Positions 53,101-55,502 of a stretch of 64,000 nucleotides of DNA are shown here, piece after piece. The translations under genes were made by a program, and so were the position numbers. Source of the DNA: Myxocyprinus asiaticus (Eukaryota; Chordata; Actinopteri; Cypriniformes; Catostomidae); assembly GCF_019703515.2 (NCBI RefSeq), contig NC_059348.1, positions 19,549,656 to 19,613,655 on the forward strand, given 5' to 3'. The notes under the pieces were generated by a model. The model saw only the letters and a list, made by a program, of their open reading frames with translations. It was not told the DNA's origin and did not search any database. The first letter of the stretch is position 1, and each line of letters begins with the position of its first letter.

Positions 53101-53862
53101 AAAGTTTTAATACTATTAAAGGGAGATAACTGTAATGAGAATGGACAGGGGCTTAAAGGGATACACAAGAAAAAAAAACTTTCTTCCGCGGAACACAAAG
53201 GCAGAATGTTTAGTCTCAGTCAGCTTTCACTTTCACTGTATGGAGAAAAAAAAAAGATACAATGAAAGTTAATGGTGACTGAGACTGTCAGTGCCTAAAA
53301 TTCTGCATAACATCTCCTTATGTGTCATAGGGATGTCATACGGTTTTAAAACAACATGAGTAAATGATGGCAGAATTGTCATTTTTGGGTGAAATATCCC
53401 TTTAACTACAATATAACTGATAACATTAACATCAGATATTATGCTGTATGACTACAGTTTTAGAGTCAAGTGGAAATTTGGTCATTTTCGGGCATTGATA
53501 CACAAAAAGCAATTTTGGCCCTGAATATGGAGAACATCTGCCAAACCACTATTTTCATAAAACATAAGACAATAACTGAGTGAGTGTCTGTGTAAATGCG
53601 TGTGCAGCACATCTATTTATGTGACTCAAGAGTGTTCACTAGTAAAAACTTTCAGTATGCTTTAAAAACACAACACTAAACAGACAAAAGTTCTTGCAAC
53701 TGAATCCTTTTTCAGCCCTACTGGATTGTATGATCTCTCAGGTCTGGAGACAAACTCCACAAGATGCCCCAGAGGAGCACTTACCTCCTGAGCCAGGCCC
53801 TGCGCGCTATCCAGCAGTGGAGCAGGATGCAGAGCCCTGTACTTCTGCAGCCTATCATAGAC
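172..53862 (-). CDS. mpp4: MAGUK p55-subfamily gene, MPP4-like (partial, seven exons seen)
   Basis: Gene-level entry; exons are listed separately. MPP proteins are membrane-associated scaffolds with L27, PDZ, SH3 and GUK domains that organise polarity and synaptic complexes; in mammals MPP4 acts mainly in photoreceptors. Here an L27 part, the PDZ, the SH3 and a post-SH3 segment are visible on the minus strand. Every exon has an AG acceptor and a GT donor, and phases match at all adjacent joints (0/0, 0/1, 1/0, 0/0, 0/2, 2/1). The motifs AQKDYDP and CLVKNQ before the PDZ, and the L27 start VYDRLQ, resemble MPP4 more than MPP3 or MPP7 as I remember those families. The paralogue call is therefore moderate, while membership of the p55 subfamily is firm. 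One phase-0 exon between 8907 and 53785 was not found, and neither the GUK exons nor the start codon is present. Confidence 0.75.
278..706 (-). mobile_element. Solo LTR, family 1, with 5-bp target duplication
   Basis: On the minus strand the segment runs from TGTCATG to GTTACA-like ends (TG...CA). It is flanked by CACAG at 273-277 and again at 707-711, an exact 5-bp target-site duplication. It contains a TATTTAAG-type box and AATAAA upstream of the end, as LTRs do, and no internal retroviral genes. The same family lies in the opposite orientation at 61083-61507. It sits in the intron between the SH3 and post-SH3 exons. Confidence 0.85.
995..1191 (-). CDS. mpp4: MPP4-like exon: SH3 domain
   Basis: A 197-nt exon with acceptor TTGTTTCAG and donor GTAAGA. 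It enters in phase 0 and leaves in phase 2. It encodes an almost complete SH3 domain with the p55 signatures [34 protein letters not shown] and [12 protein letters not shown]. The ALFDYDP motif, the WW pair and the AGLIPS strand are the conserved SH3 ligand-binding positions. An upstream in-frame ATG at 1198-1200 falls in the intron and is not the start of a protein. Confidence 0.93.
1285..1359 (-). CDS. mpp4: MPP4-like exon: end of PDZ domain
   Basis: A 75-nt exon, phase 0 at both ends, between CATCCTCCAG and GTCCCT. It reads [14 protein letters not shown] and then a charged linker, [11 protein letters not shown]. The AVTFKVIP strand is the last beta strand of the PDZ domain in p55 MAGUKs. 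It joins the preceding PDZ exon and the SH3 exon without a frame change. The ORF length alone would not reveal it. Confidence 0.9.
1540..1626. repeat. (CA)n microsatellite
   Basis: About 43 CA units with one AA interruption. It is intronic, 45 bp before the PDZ exon on the transcribed minus strand as (TG)n. The overlapping open frames of His-Thr or Val-Cys repeats are artefacts of the array. Confidence 0.98.
1671..1756 (-). CDS. mpp4: MPP4-like exon: middle of PDZ domain
   Basis: An 86-nt exon from GCTACAG to GTATGC, phase 1 in and phase 0 out. It reads [20 protein letters not shown] and then [17 protein letters not shown] is the hallmark PDZ strand/helix of p55 MAGUKs. The first two bases complete a glycine codon begun in the exon at 5332-5413. 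Confidence 0.93.
2309..2649. mobile_element. hAT-type MITE with 8-bp target duplication
   Basis: This 341-bp palindrome-rich element begins GGTAACACTTTACAATAA and ends with the inverse (TTATTGTAAAGTGTTACC). Its interior is built from inverted TTAACATTAGTTAA-type blocks. It is flanked by GTAATAAT at 2301-2308 and 2650-2657. An exact 8-bp duplication and short terminal inverted repeats point to the hAT superfamily. No coding capacity. Confidence 0.88.
2658..3415. other. AT-rich intron, nothing identified
   Basis: AT-rich intronic sequence with a purine-rich A-tract near 3071-3105. I see no exon, RNA gene or element terminus. Confidence 0.5.
3416..3521. repeat. (TG)n / (ATT)n compound microsatellite
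   Basis: Two TG runs separated by a GCGC tract and a short spacer, followed by ATT repeats. It stops just before the Tc1 element at 3538. Confidence 0.95.
3538..5157 (+). mobile_element. Tc1/mariner element, family A, copy 1
   Basis: A 1620-bp element bounded by inverted CAGTTGTGCTCAAAAGTTTG and its complement, with a TA dinucleotide on each side (3536-3537 and 5158-5159), as expected for Tc1/mariner insertion. It carries one decayed transposase gene on the plus strand. A close sister copy is at 37017-38634. Confidence 0.95.
3928..4938 (+). pseudogene. Tc1 family A transposase pseudogene, copy 1
   Basis: The reading frame starts [11 protein letters not shown] and ends GGNTQY followed by TAA. 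A helix-turn-helix part ([12 protein letters not shown]) is followed by the catalytic [11 protein letters not shown] (first D) and [12 protein letters not shown] (second D). It is dead: a TAA replaces the codon after MEL near 3975, TAG replaces Trp at 4363-4365, a frame change lies near 4535, TAG replaces the third catalytic residue at 4761-4763, and 11 bases are missing near 4812 relative to copy 2. Confidence 0.93.
5332..5413 (-). CDS. mpp4: MPP4-like exon: start of PDZ domain
   Basis: An 82-nt exon between CTGTTTCAG and GTGAGA, phase 0 in and phase 1 out. It reads [20 protein letters not shown] and then [16 protein letters not shown] with ARIMRGGAA is diagnostic of the PDZ domain of p55/MPP proteins. 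Human MPP4 has GATIKRHE at this point, as I recall it. Confidence 0.93.
5414..6881. other. Intron, nothing identified
   Basis: Non-repetitive intronic DNA between the PDZ exon and the GACA block. No splice-bounded coding segment fitting this gene was seen on the minus strand, and I recognised no element termini. Confidence 0.5.
6882..7541. repeat. (GACA)n/(GATA)n tetranucleotide block
   Basis: About 660 bp of interleaved GACA, GATA and GGAC/GGAT units. A 40-bp variant block containing ACGGGCACACACGACGG occurs at 6981-7020 and again at 7163-7202, so part of the array was duplicated as a larger unit of about 182 bp. The Leu-Ser-Val-Cys open frames across it are artefacts. Confidence 0.97.
7542..8766. 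other. Intron, nothing identified
   Basis: Unique-looking intronic sequence before the linker exon. A short open frame at 7854-8081 has no recognisable domain and no splice or transcript support. Confidence 0.5.
8767..8907 (-). CDS. mpp4: MPP4-like exon: L27-PDZ linker and first PDZ strand
   Basis: A 141-nt exon, phase 0 at both ends, from CTCTTTAG to GTGGGT. It reads [16 protein letters not shown], then a proline-rich [10 protein letters not shown], and ends [14 protein letters not shown]. LLSxHDxxAQK is the conserved end of the L27 region, and KIxCLVKNQ-PL is the first PDZ strand. CLVKNQ and AQKD are the main reasons for preferring MPP4 over MPP3/MPP7. Confidence 0.92.
8908..9520. other. 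Intron, nothing identified
   Basis: AT-rich intronic sequence up to the first GGGCCC repeat. No coding segment seen. Confidence 0.5.
9521..10990 (+). repeat. GGGCCC-ended repeat, two head-to-tail copies
   Basis: Copy one (9521-10194) starts GGGCCCAAACACTGAAAGTG and ends GGGCCCGTTATCGCTGCTTG followed by CAGCTATATTTATT. Copy two begins at 10196 with GGGCCCAAGCACTGAAAGT. Internal landmarks shared with other copies are GTCACCAAA, GGACAACTTTCA, GTTGCCATGGCGA, TGTGATTTAGATC and GGGTCATGGTCATAGCGCC. It has no open frame of note. The family recurs near 16.6-18.0, 23.5, 34.4-40 and 43.0-43.4 kb. Confidence 0.85.
10356..10546 (-). mobile_element. LTR-like insert inside the GGGCCC repeat (partial)
   Basis: About 190 bp replaces part of the second repeat copy. 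Read on the minus strand it has a GC-rich start, a purine-rich tract, ATTAAA and an end CTTGTTACA, as in fish LTRs. The 5' TG end and target duplication are not clear, so the assignment is tentative. Confidence 0.45.
11360..11820 (+). repeat. Dispersed repeat, copy 1 of a pair
   Basis: About 460 bp that recurs in the same orientation at 30280-30735. Shared landmarks include CATCACAGCTAGCATTTAAT, TTCACCCTGCGTGCTG and GAAAATGGCAATATATGCTG. No termini or coding frame were recognised, so it is either an unclassified element or an old segmental copy. Confidence 0.7.
11990..13133 (+). pseudogene. DIRS gag-like ORF1 remnant, copy 1
   Basis: A DIRS-type structural protein. The longest stretch (12167-12760) contains [60 protein letters not shown] and [16 protein letters not shown] at 12758-12760 (normally a Gln codon, as in copy 2) ends it; the frame then continues as [16 protein letters not shown] to about 13133. 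The same motifs recur in copy 2 at 25140-25800. Confidence 0.82.
13455..15181 (+). pseudogene. DIRS reverse transcriptase / RNase H remnant, copy 1
   Basis: RT blocks are spread over three frames: [13 protein letters not shown] (motif A, near 13790), [14 protein letters not shown] (motif B), then [14 protein letters not shown] near 13980-14020. The catalytic YLDD is changed to YLNG, which removes both aspartates of the active site. The thumb and RNase H follow, with [26 protein letters not shown] and [11 protein letters not shown]. Several frame changes and stops (for example near 13836, 14070 and 14466) leave it non-functional. Confidence 0.85.
15590..15960 (+). repeat. DIRS right terminus and internal complementary region, copy 1
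   Basis: Contains a block (GGGAACGTCTTG ... GGAGGGAACGAGAC, about 15630-15680) whose reverse complement reappears at about 15910-15960. Between them lies the terminus with CCTTTTATACCCGTATG and CGCCAATTTTCATTGGC. This matches the layout at 28829-29166 in copy 2. Confidence 0.75.
16293..16443. repeat. Dispersed 150-bp repeat, copy 1
   Basis: Shares ACGTTGTGACAACCGGAAAA-type sequence and TGATGACCAAACTTT, ending in TTGTGGCAA, with 30868-31015 in the same orientation. No class assigned. Confidence 0.6.
16561..16628. repeat. (GATA)n microsatellite
   Basis: About 17 GATA units with a single GATG variant. It directly abuts the start of the truncated GGGCCC repeat at 16629. Confidence 0.97.
16629..18015 (+). 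repeat. GGGCCC-ended repeat array 2
   Basis: One 5'-truncated unit ends at 17276 with GGGCCTGTCATCGCTGCTTG and CAGCTATATTTATT. Further partial units follow head to tail, with anchors TTTCAAGGTTTTCGGTAC near 17290 and TGTTTTTGAGGTACTTGGCA near 17735. The last one breaks off at about 18015 (ATATTGCAGGCTC), where the L1-like LINE begins. The missing remainder appears at 23515. Confidence 0.8.
18012..18700 (+). pseudogene. L1-like ORF1 protein remnant
   Basis: An RNA-binding ORF1-type protein. The N-terminal part (18012-18233) is rich in Asp, Glu and Leu and probably coiled coil; it ends at a TAA. The frame resumes after two stops with [35 protein letters not shown] and [12 protein letters not shown]. 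Together these are the RRM-like core of L1 ORF1 (R-N-x-x-I-x-G-x-P and the HR-L motif). Another stop lies at 18624-18626. Confidence 0.78.
18701..19428. other. Inter-ORF region of the LINE
   Basis: No conserved domain. Three imperfect repeats of CTGCCTAGCGGCTGGAGTTT-type sequence occur at about 18805, 18890 and 19025, with a fourth variant near 19110, spaced 80-140 bp apart. This is the position of the spacer between ORF1 and ORF2. Confidence 0.5.
19429..20260 (+). pseudogene. L1-like ORF2: APE endonuclease domain remnant
   Basis: The segment opens with [18 protein letters not shown] (catalytic Asn in VNG) and [12 protein letters not shown] (catalytic Glu). After a frame change near 19600 it continues with [10 protein letters not shown] and [15 protein letters not shown], then SDHTLV after the TA array (the catalytic Asp/Asn and His motifs). 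A (TA)n expansion sits inside the codons between these last two motifs. Confidence 0.82.
20062..20136. repeat. (TA)n microsatellite inside the LINE endonuclease
   Basis: An AT alternation with two ACAGTA interruptions. The LINE coding sequence is recognisable directly on both sides (YSE before; a serine- and valine-rich stretch then SDH after), so the array arose or expanded inside the former ORF. Confidence 0.9.
20396..20885 (-). mobile_element. Solo LTR, family 2, inside LINE ORF2, 5-bp target duplication
   Basis: 490 bp. On the minus strand it starts TGTCACAAATCACGCC and ends CTCATCATTACA (TG...CA). It holds a CTATTTAAG box and a polyadenylation-like TTTATTATTATTAAAG near its end. GGAAT stands at 20391-20395 and again at 20886-20890, an exact duplication. 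The LINE reading frame (WNWKG before, [12 protein letters not shown] after) is cut at this point. Confidence 0.9.
20886..23512 (+). pseudogene. L1-like ORF2: reverse transcriptase and C-terminal remnant
   Basis: The RT fingers begin with SAEAELKRQ and [18 protein letters not shown]. The palm has [29 protein letters not shown] (motif A, Asp kept), [20 protein letters not shown] (motif B) and [11 protein letters not shown], where the YADD active site has become YADF. A long C-terminal part ([30 protein letters not shown]-like [23 protein letters not shown]) leads to a Cys/His motif CW-x-C-x(7)-HVFWWC near 23300-23350. Frame changes occur near 21190, 21855 and 22840. Confidence 0.85.
23515..23880 (+). 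repeat. GGGCCC-ended repeat, segment after the LINE
   Basis: Begins inside a repeat unit (ACGGTGTTGCCATGGTGAG) and runs through GGGTCATGGTCATAGCACC to a GATATTTGATATCTTAAATA-type stretch. It completes, approximately, the unit interrupted at 18015. Confidence 0.7.
23881..24590. other. Intron, nothing identified
   Basis: AT-rich sequence without recognised termini. Small open frames at 24063-24508 show no domain. Confidence 0.45.
24591..24751 (+). repeat. DIRS left inverted terminal repeat
   Basis: Starts TCGACATTGTGTCGATGTAG and ends CCACTCATTCAG. It is the reverse complement of 28960-29117 with only a few differences, and includes a TATAAAAGG promoter-like box. Confidence 0.88.
24975..25803 (+). 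pseudogene. DIRS gag-like ORF1, copy 2 (truncated, fused to RT)
   Basis: Probable start [20 protein letters not shown] at 24975, with a C-x4-C-x8-H-x2-C-x2-C cysteine/histidine cluster near the N-terminus. After about 35 codons the sequence jumps (an internal deletion) to the later gag part with [20 protein letters not shown], then, after a frame change near 25340, [32 protein letters not shown] and [20 protein letters not shown]. At about 25803 the gag frame ends abruptly and RT sequence begins in another frame. Confidence 0.82.
25803..27063 (+). pseudogene. DIRS reverse transcriptase / RNase H, copy 2 (N-terminus deleted)
   Basis: The open frame 25801-26892 begins at [16 protein letters not shown], so the RT catalytic YLDD is intact while motifs A and B before it are gone. 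The thumb follows ([27 protein letters not shown]), then RNase H with [13 protein letters not shown] (first Asp), [20 protein letters not shown] (Glu of typical INxxE is Lys), [17 protein letters not shown] (Asp) and VDALSW. Stop and frame change near 26850 before the final [13 protein letters not shown] and [13 protein letters not shown], ending at TAA 27062. Confidence 0.88.
27084..28094 (+). pseudogene. DIRS tyrosine recombinase remnant
   Basis: A tyrosine recombinase of the phage-integrase fold that inserts circular DIRS DNA. The N-terminal part ([27 protein letters not shown]) is interrupted by stops and a frame change near 27240. The open frame 27246-27755 holds [35 protein letters not shown] (first catalytic Arg), [15 protein letters not shown] and [10 protein letters not shown], then TAG. 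Further on, [11 protein letters not shown] (His-x-x-Arg) and [20 protein letters not shown] (nucleophile Tyr) are kept. The catalytic residues survive but stops disable the protein. Confidence 0.87.
28095..28828. other. DIRS 3' untranslated region
   Basis: No coding domain after the recombinase. Contains a C-run near 28474-28482 and an A-run at 28564-28574, then GACCCCTAGTGTCACTACAT at 28781, which is also part of the terminus. Confidence 0.5.
28829..28885 (+). repeat. DIRS internal complementary region
   Basis: ACGTCCTGGTTACTTGCGTA through CCCTGATGGAGGGAACGAGA is the reverse complement of 29112-29166, the outer edge beyond the right inverted terminus. In DIRS elements this complement of the ends lets the linear copy be closed into a circle. 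Confidence 0.8.
28960..29166 (-). repeat. DIRS right inverted terminal repeat with extension
   Basis: 28960-29117 mirrors the left terminus 24591-24751. The last 49 bp (TCGTTCCCTCCATCAGGGAA and onward) are the extension that pairs with the internal complementary region. Confidence 0.85.
29167..30279. other. Intron, nothing identified
   Basis: Mostly AT-rich, no recognised element. Checked on the minus strand for the missing MPP exon without success. Confidence 0.45.
30280..30735 (+). repeat. Dispersed repeat, copy 2 of a pair
   Basis: Direct-orientation partner of 11360-11820, sharing blocks from the CTCCTCCA region through TATGAACT. Differences are scattered, so the copies are not recent. 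Confidence 0.7.
30868..31015. repeat. Dispersed 150-bp repeat, copy 2
   Basis: Partner of 16293-16443 (TGATTATGTTGTGACAACCG, TAACTTTGGAACTGTGCCA, ending in TTGTGGCAA). Confidence 0.6.
31016..31528. other. AT-rich intron, nothing identified
   Basis: Very AT-rich sequence leading to the Tc1 element at 31529. No feature seen. Confidence 0.5.
31529..32683 (-). mobile_element. Tc1/mariner element, family B, copy 1
   Basis: 1155 bp bounded by CACTGGCGACCAAAAGTTTG and its inverse, with TA on both sides (31527-31528, 32684-32685). The inverted repeats extend about 100 bp inward (both ends contain TTTGGTGAATTAAAGTACCA-type sequence). The transposase remnant on the minus strand has an N-terminal part, [20 protein letters not shown], and a C-terminal part, [17 protein letters not shown], which carries the third catalytic Glu. 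The central part with the two Asp residues is largely deleted. Confidence 0.9.
32684..32743. repeat. (TA)n microsatellite
   Basis: A pure TA run that begins at the target TA of the Tc1 element and ends at the LTR starting at 32744. Confidence 0.95.
32744..33069 (-). mobile_element. Solo LTR, family 3
   Basis: 326 bp; on the minus strand TGTGGTGAGCAGGGCGTGGC to CAGAGGTCTGCCACA (TG...CA). It contains an AT-rich ATTAAAGTC near its end. The left flank is microsatellite, so the target duplication cannot be judged (ATATA against ATAAC). Confidence 0.65.
33070..34449. other. Intron; one short GATA/GACA run
   Basis: A (GATA)(GACA) run at 33858-33906. Otherwise no recognised element. A minus-strand segment at 33597-33662 has splice-like borders and is open, but its sequence does not fit the MPP protein. 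Confidence 0.45.
37017..38634 (+). mobile_element. Tc1/mariner element, family A, copy 2
   Basis: 1618 bp, ends CAGTTGTGCTTATAAGTTTG and the inverse GAGCACAACTG, with TA on each side (37015-37016, 38635-38636). It sits inside a GGGCCC-repeat unit: the flanks ATCAAAATTGAGATG and TGCTTAGTCTTGGGGGCTAA are contiguous in other units. Confidence 0.95.
37396..38418 (+). pseudogene. Tc1 family A transposase pseudogene, copy 2
   Basis: The reading frame [11 protein letters not shown] to GGNTQY-TAA is better preserved than copy 1. Stops: TAG in the HTH region (37529-37532 area, Trp in copy 1), TAA at about 37650 (Glu in copy 1) and TAG near 38089. The first Asp ([11 protein letters not shown]) and second Asp ([12 protein letters not shown]) are present. 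The third catalytic position reads [15 protein letters not shown], with Lys (38230-38232) where Tc1 enzymes have Glu. Confidence 0.92.
39537..39872 (+). mobile_element. Solo-LTR-like insert in the GGGCCC array
   Basis: 336 bp from TGTGGAGGTGGAGGCGTGGT to ACCTGTTACA, with AATAAATACGG near its end and a TG/CG microsatellite (39719-39770). In other repeat units the flanks GTAGCACCAC and GCCATCAACTGGCAGC are adjacent. No exact target duplication. Confidence 0.65.
39951..43035. other. Intron with small microsatellites, nothing else identified
   Basis: (CA)n at 40283-40322 and a 21-base G run at 42954-42974. No exon with acceptable phase for the MPP gene was found. The minus-strand frame near 41160-41230 was considered and rejected. 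Confidence 0.45.
43036..43380 (+). repeat. GGGCCC-ended repeat, 3' part of one unit
   Basis: Runs from AACAGACTTTGAAATAGTCC to CTCGGGCCCGTCATCGCTGC followed by a TGCAACTGTATTTATT end. It is cut at the left. Confidence 0.75.
43405..43923. mobile_element. Foldback MITE with TTAA-type end (left end truncated)
   Basis: 43450-43515 (ACTTTGAAGCACCAAAAAGC, GGCAGCATAAAAGTAATCCA) is the inverse of 43711-43778. The right end reads GGGGTAAACTATCCCTTTAA, typical of a common fish MITE that inserts at TTAA. No transposase. Confidence 0.75.
43924..47109. other. Intron, nothing firmly identified
   Basis: No exon seen. A small local duplication (GGAGCTTTAATATAGGAG-type and CTCAGGACAAC blocks) lies at 46100-46280. 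The region 46680-46990 has an AATTTATTG stretch and could be an unrecognised element, without evidence. Confidence 0.4.
47110..49154 (+). pseudogene. L2/CR1-like LINE, endonuclease end and reverse transcriptase remnant
   Basis: The end of the endonuclease ([23 protein letters not shown]) is followed by the linker ([23 protein letters not shown]) and RT. RT motifs: [49 protein letters not shown] (motif A, Asp kept), [20 protein letters not shown] (motif B) and [13 protein letters not shown] (FADD intact). The catalytic core 48045-48584 is open; stops appear near 48582, 48676 and in most later codons. The C-terminal ending [19 protein letters not shown] is in another frame. The 5' end is truncated. 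Confidence 0.85.
49241..49480 (+). mobile_element. tRNA-derived SINE (or LINE tail plus SINE)
   Basis: A-box-like GCTCAGTGGTTAAGGC and B-box GGTTCAACCCC, then CCCTTGAGTAAGGCCCTTGA and GAATTTCACTGTATATGTGC, ending in an AATAAATAAA tail. It lies directly behind the LINE, so its head could be part of a composite. A second, internally deleted copy is at 51648-51771. Confidence 0.8.
49524..50012. mobile_element. Non-autonomous Tc1-type element (MITE)
   Basis: 489 bp; ends CACTACCAGTCAAAACTTTT and the inverse AAAACTTTTGACCGGTAGTG. No transposase. Both sides are TA/TG microsatellites. Confidence 0.85.
50013..50098. repeat. (TG)n/(TA)n microsatellite
   Basis: Fills the gap between the MITE and the next Tc1 element. 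Confidence 0.95.
50099..51641 (+). mobile_element. Tc1/mariner element, family C, long inverted repeats
   Basis: 1543 bp with terminal inverted repeats of about 200 bp (50099-50298 against 51436-51641) that differ at only a few sites. The ends are CAGGTGCATCTCAATAAATT and inverse. The right end has TA; the left neighbour is CA after a TA run. Carries one transposase gene. It is the best-preserved DNA transposon in the window. Confidence 0.93.
50352..51361 (+). pseudogene. Tc1 family C transposase, single frame break
   Basis: Two long open segments in different frames (50352-50885 and 50729-51361). The first holds the paired-type HTH ([44 protein letters not shown]). The second holds the DD34E core: [20 protein letters not shown] (Asp), [15 protein letters not shown] (Asp) and [18 protein letters not shown] (Glu), ending KGAPTKY and TGA. 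The break lies near 50715-50735, where roughly 30 bases of the usual spacer appear to be missing. The inner ATG at 50388 (MGKTADL) is the more usual start. Confidence 0.9.
51648..51771 (+). mobile_element. tRNA-derived SINE, internally deleted
   Basis: GGGGGCAGTGGTGGCTCAGC, then directly CCTTGAGCAAGGCCCTTGAC and CTGCTCCAGGGGCGCC, with the B-box part missing, followed by AATAAAGGCTTCTTCTTC. Same family as 49241-49480. Confidence 0.75.
51772..51965 (+). mobile_element. LINE 3' tail with (TTCTGA)n end
   Basis: Contains AAGCTTCTGTCACCAAGACA, AATTCCTTGTATGTGTAAGC and CTCATTCTGATTCTGATT, the usual 3' end of fish LINEs of the L2/CR1 type. Coding part absent, as in a 5'-truncated insertion. Confidence 0.7.
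52175..52472 (+). mobile_element. Solo LTR, family 4, 5-bp target duplication
   Basis: 298 bp from TGTCACAGTCTGTCTCCC to CCCAACGTTACA. TATAAATACC lies in the middle and ATTAAAATA near the end, matching promoter and polyadenylation signals of an LTR. ATGTT stands at 52170-52174 and 52473-52477. Confidence 0.9.
52478..53152. other. Intron, nothing identified
   Basis: Unique-looking sequence between the LTR and a MITE. No coding segment that fits the gene on the minus strand. Confidence 0.45.
53153..53405. mobile_element. Short TTAA-type MITE
   Basis: Begins TTAAAGGGATACACAAG and ends GGGTGAAATATCCCTTTAA; the interior has the motif GGCAGAAT and an inverted partner. It resembles the right end of the element at 43405-43923. 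Confidence 0.7.
53785..53862 (-). CDS. mpp4: MPP4-like exon: L27 domain
   Basis: A 78-nt exon, phase 0 at both ends, with strong borders (CTGCTCACAG and GTAAGT). It reads [20 protein letters not shown] then QGLAQE. The pattern YD-x-LQ followed about 20 residues later by a helix ending in E matches the second half of the L27 region of MPP proteins, and the length of 26 codons matches as well. Its phases allow it to belong to the same transcript as the exon at 8767-8907 with one phase-0 exon in between. That it is the same gene is an inference from family, strand and phase. Confidence 0.82.
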
Positions 53863-54210
53863 CTGTGAGCAGAGAAGTGGTGTTAGACTGCAGACCGACA
53901 ACCCCAAAATTCATCTAGTAGCAAAATGTGACAAATAATGTTGTTCAATACAATAAAAATTAGAAGAGTTTGTAAGTTCATTGAAATTAAATTCTGTCCA
54001 TGTTGGTTTCATACTTTTAAAAAAAGCAAACATTTATAGCATTTTCTACAAAAATATTTATTGACTTTTAAAATGTCAAGTGGTGTAACCACCCAGTAAA
54101 AGGCACAACAATTATTTTACTTGCACCTTGAATACACGAGAGGGTATATGACTTCATAATTAATTTGCAAAAATGTTTTCAAAATGTTTTATTTATTTTA
54201 CTTATATATT

Positions 54211-55440
54211 CACTGGCAGCCAAGAGTTTGGAATAATGTACAGATTTTGCTCTTATGGAAAGAAATTGGTACTTTTATTCACCAAAGTGGCATTCAGCTG
54301 ATCACAATGTATAGTCAGGACATTAATAACATGAAAAATTACTATTACAATTTGAAAAAAATTTTCAGTATTTTTTAAACTACTTCAAAGAGTTCTCATC
54401 AAATAATCCTCCATGTGCAGCAATGACAGCTTTACAGATCCTTGACATTCTAGCTGTCAGTTTGTCCAGATACTCAGGTGACATTTCACCCCACACTTCC
54501 TGTATCACTTGCCATAGATGTGGCTGTCTTGTCGGGCACTTCTCACACACCTTACAGTCTAGCTGATCCCACAAAAACTCAATGGGGTTAAGATCCATAA
54601 CACTCTTTTCCAATTATCTGTTATCCAATGTCTGTGTTTCTTTGCCCACTCTAACTTTTCTTTTTGTTTTTCTGTTTCAAAATTGGCTTTTTCTTTGCAA
54701 TTCTTCCCATAAGGCCTGCACCCCTGAGTCTTCTCTTTACTGTTGTACATGAAACTGGTGTTGAGTGGGTATAATTCAATGAAGCTGTCAGCTGAGGACA
54801 TGTGAGGTGTCTATTTCTCAAACTAGAGACTCTGATGTACTTATCCTCTTGTTTAGTTGTACATCTGGCCTTCCACATCTCTTTCTGTCCTTGTTAGAGC
54901 CAATTGTCCTTTGTCTTTGAAGACTGTAGTGTACACCTTTGTATGAACTCTTCAGTTTTTTGGCAATTTCAAGCATTTATAGCCTTCATTCCTCAAAACA
55001 ATGATTGACTGACAAGTTTCTAGAGAAAGCTGTTTCTTTTTTGCCATTTTTGACCTGATATTGACCTTAAGACATGCCAGTCTATTGCATACTCTGGTAA
55101 CTCAAAAGCAAACATAAAGACAATTTTAAGCTTCATTTAACGAACTGAATAGCTTTCAGCTGTGTTTGATATAATGGCAAAGTGATTTTCTAGTATCAAA
55201 TTAGCAATTTAGCATGATTACTCAAGGATAAGGTGTTGGAGTGATGGCTGCTGGAAATGGGGCCTGTCTAGATTTGATCAAAAATGACTTTTTTCAAATA
55301 GTGAAGGTGCTGTTCTTTAAATCAGTAATGTCCTCACTATACTTTGTGATCAGTTGAATGCCAGTTTGGTGAATTAAAGTACCAATTTCCTTTTGAAACA
55401 GCAAAATCTGTATATTATTCCAATCTTTTGGCCACCATTG
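54211..55440 (-). mobile_element. Tc1/mariner element, family B, copy 2
   Basis: Same family as 31529-32683, same orientation. Ends CACTGGCAGCCAAGAGTTTG and CTTTTGGCCACCATTG. The minus-strand transposase remnant is longer: [75 protein letters not shown] and ISKAVIAAHGG-type end. The segment with the two catalytic Asp residues is missing here too. Confidence 0.88.
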
Positions 55441-55464
55441 TATGTATATATATATATGTATATA

Positions 55465-55500
<36 letters not shown>

Positions 55501-55502
55501 TG
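55441..55502. repeat. (TA)n microsatellite
   Basis: Links the right end of family B copy 2 to the left end of family D. Confidence 0.93.
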
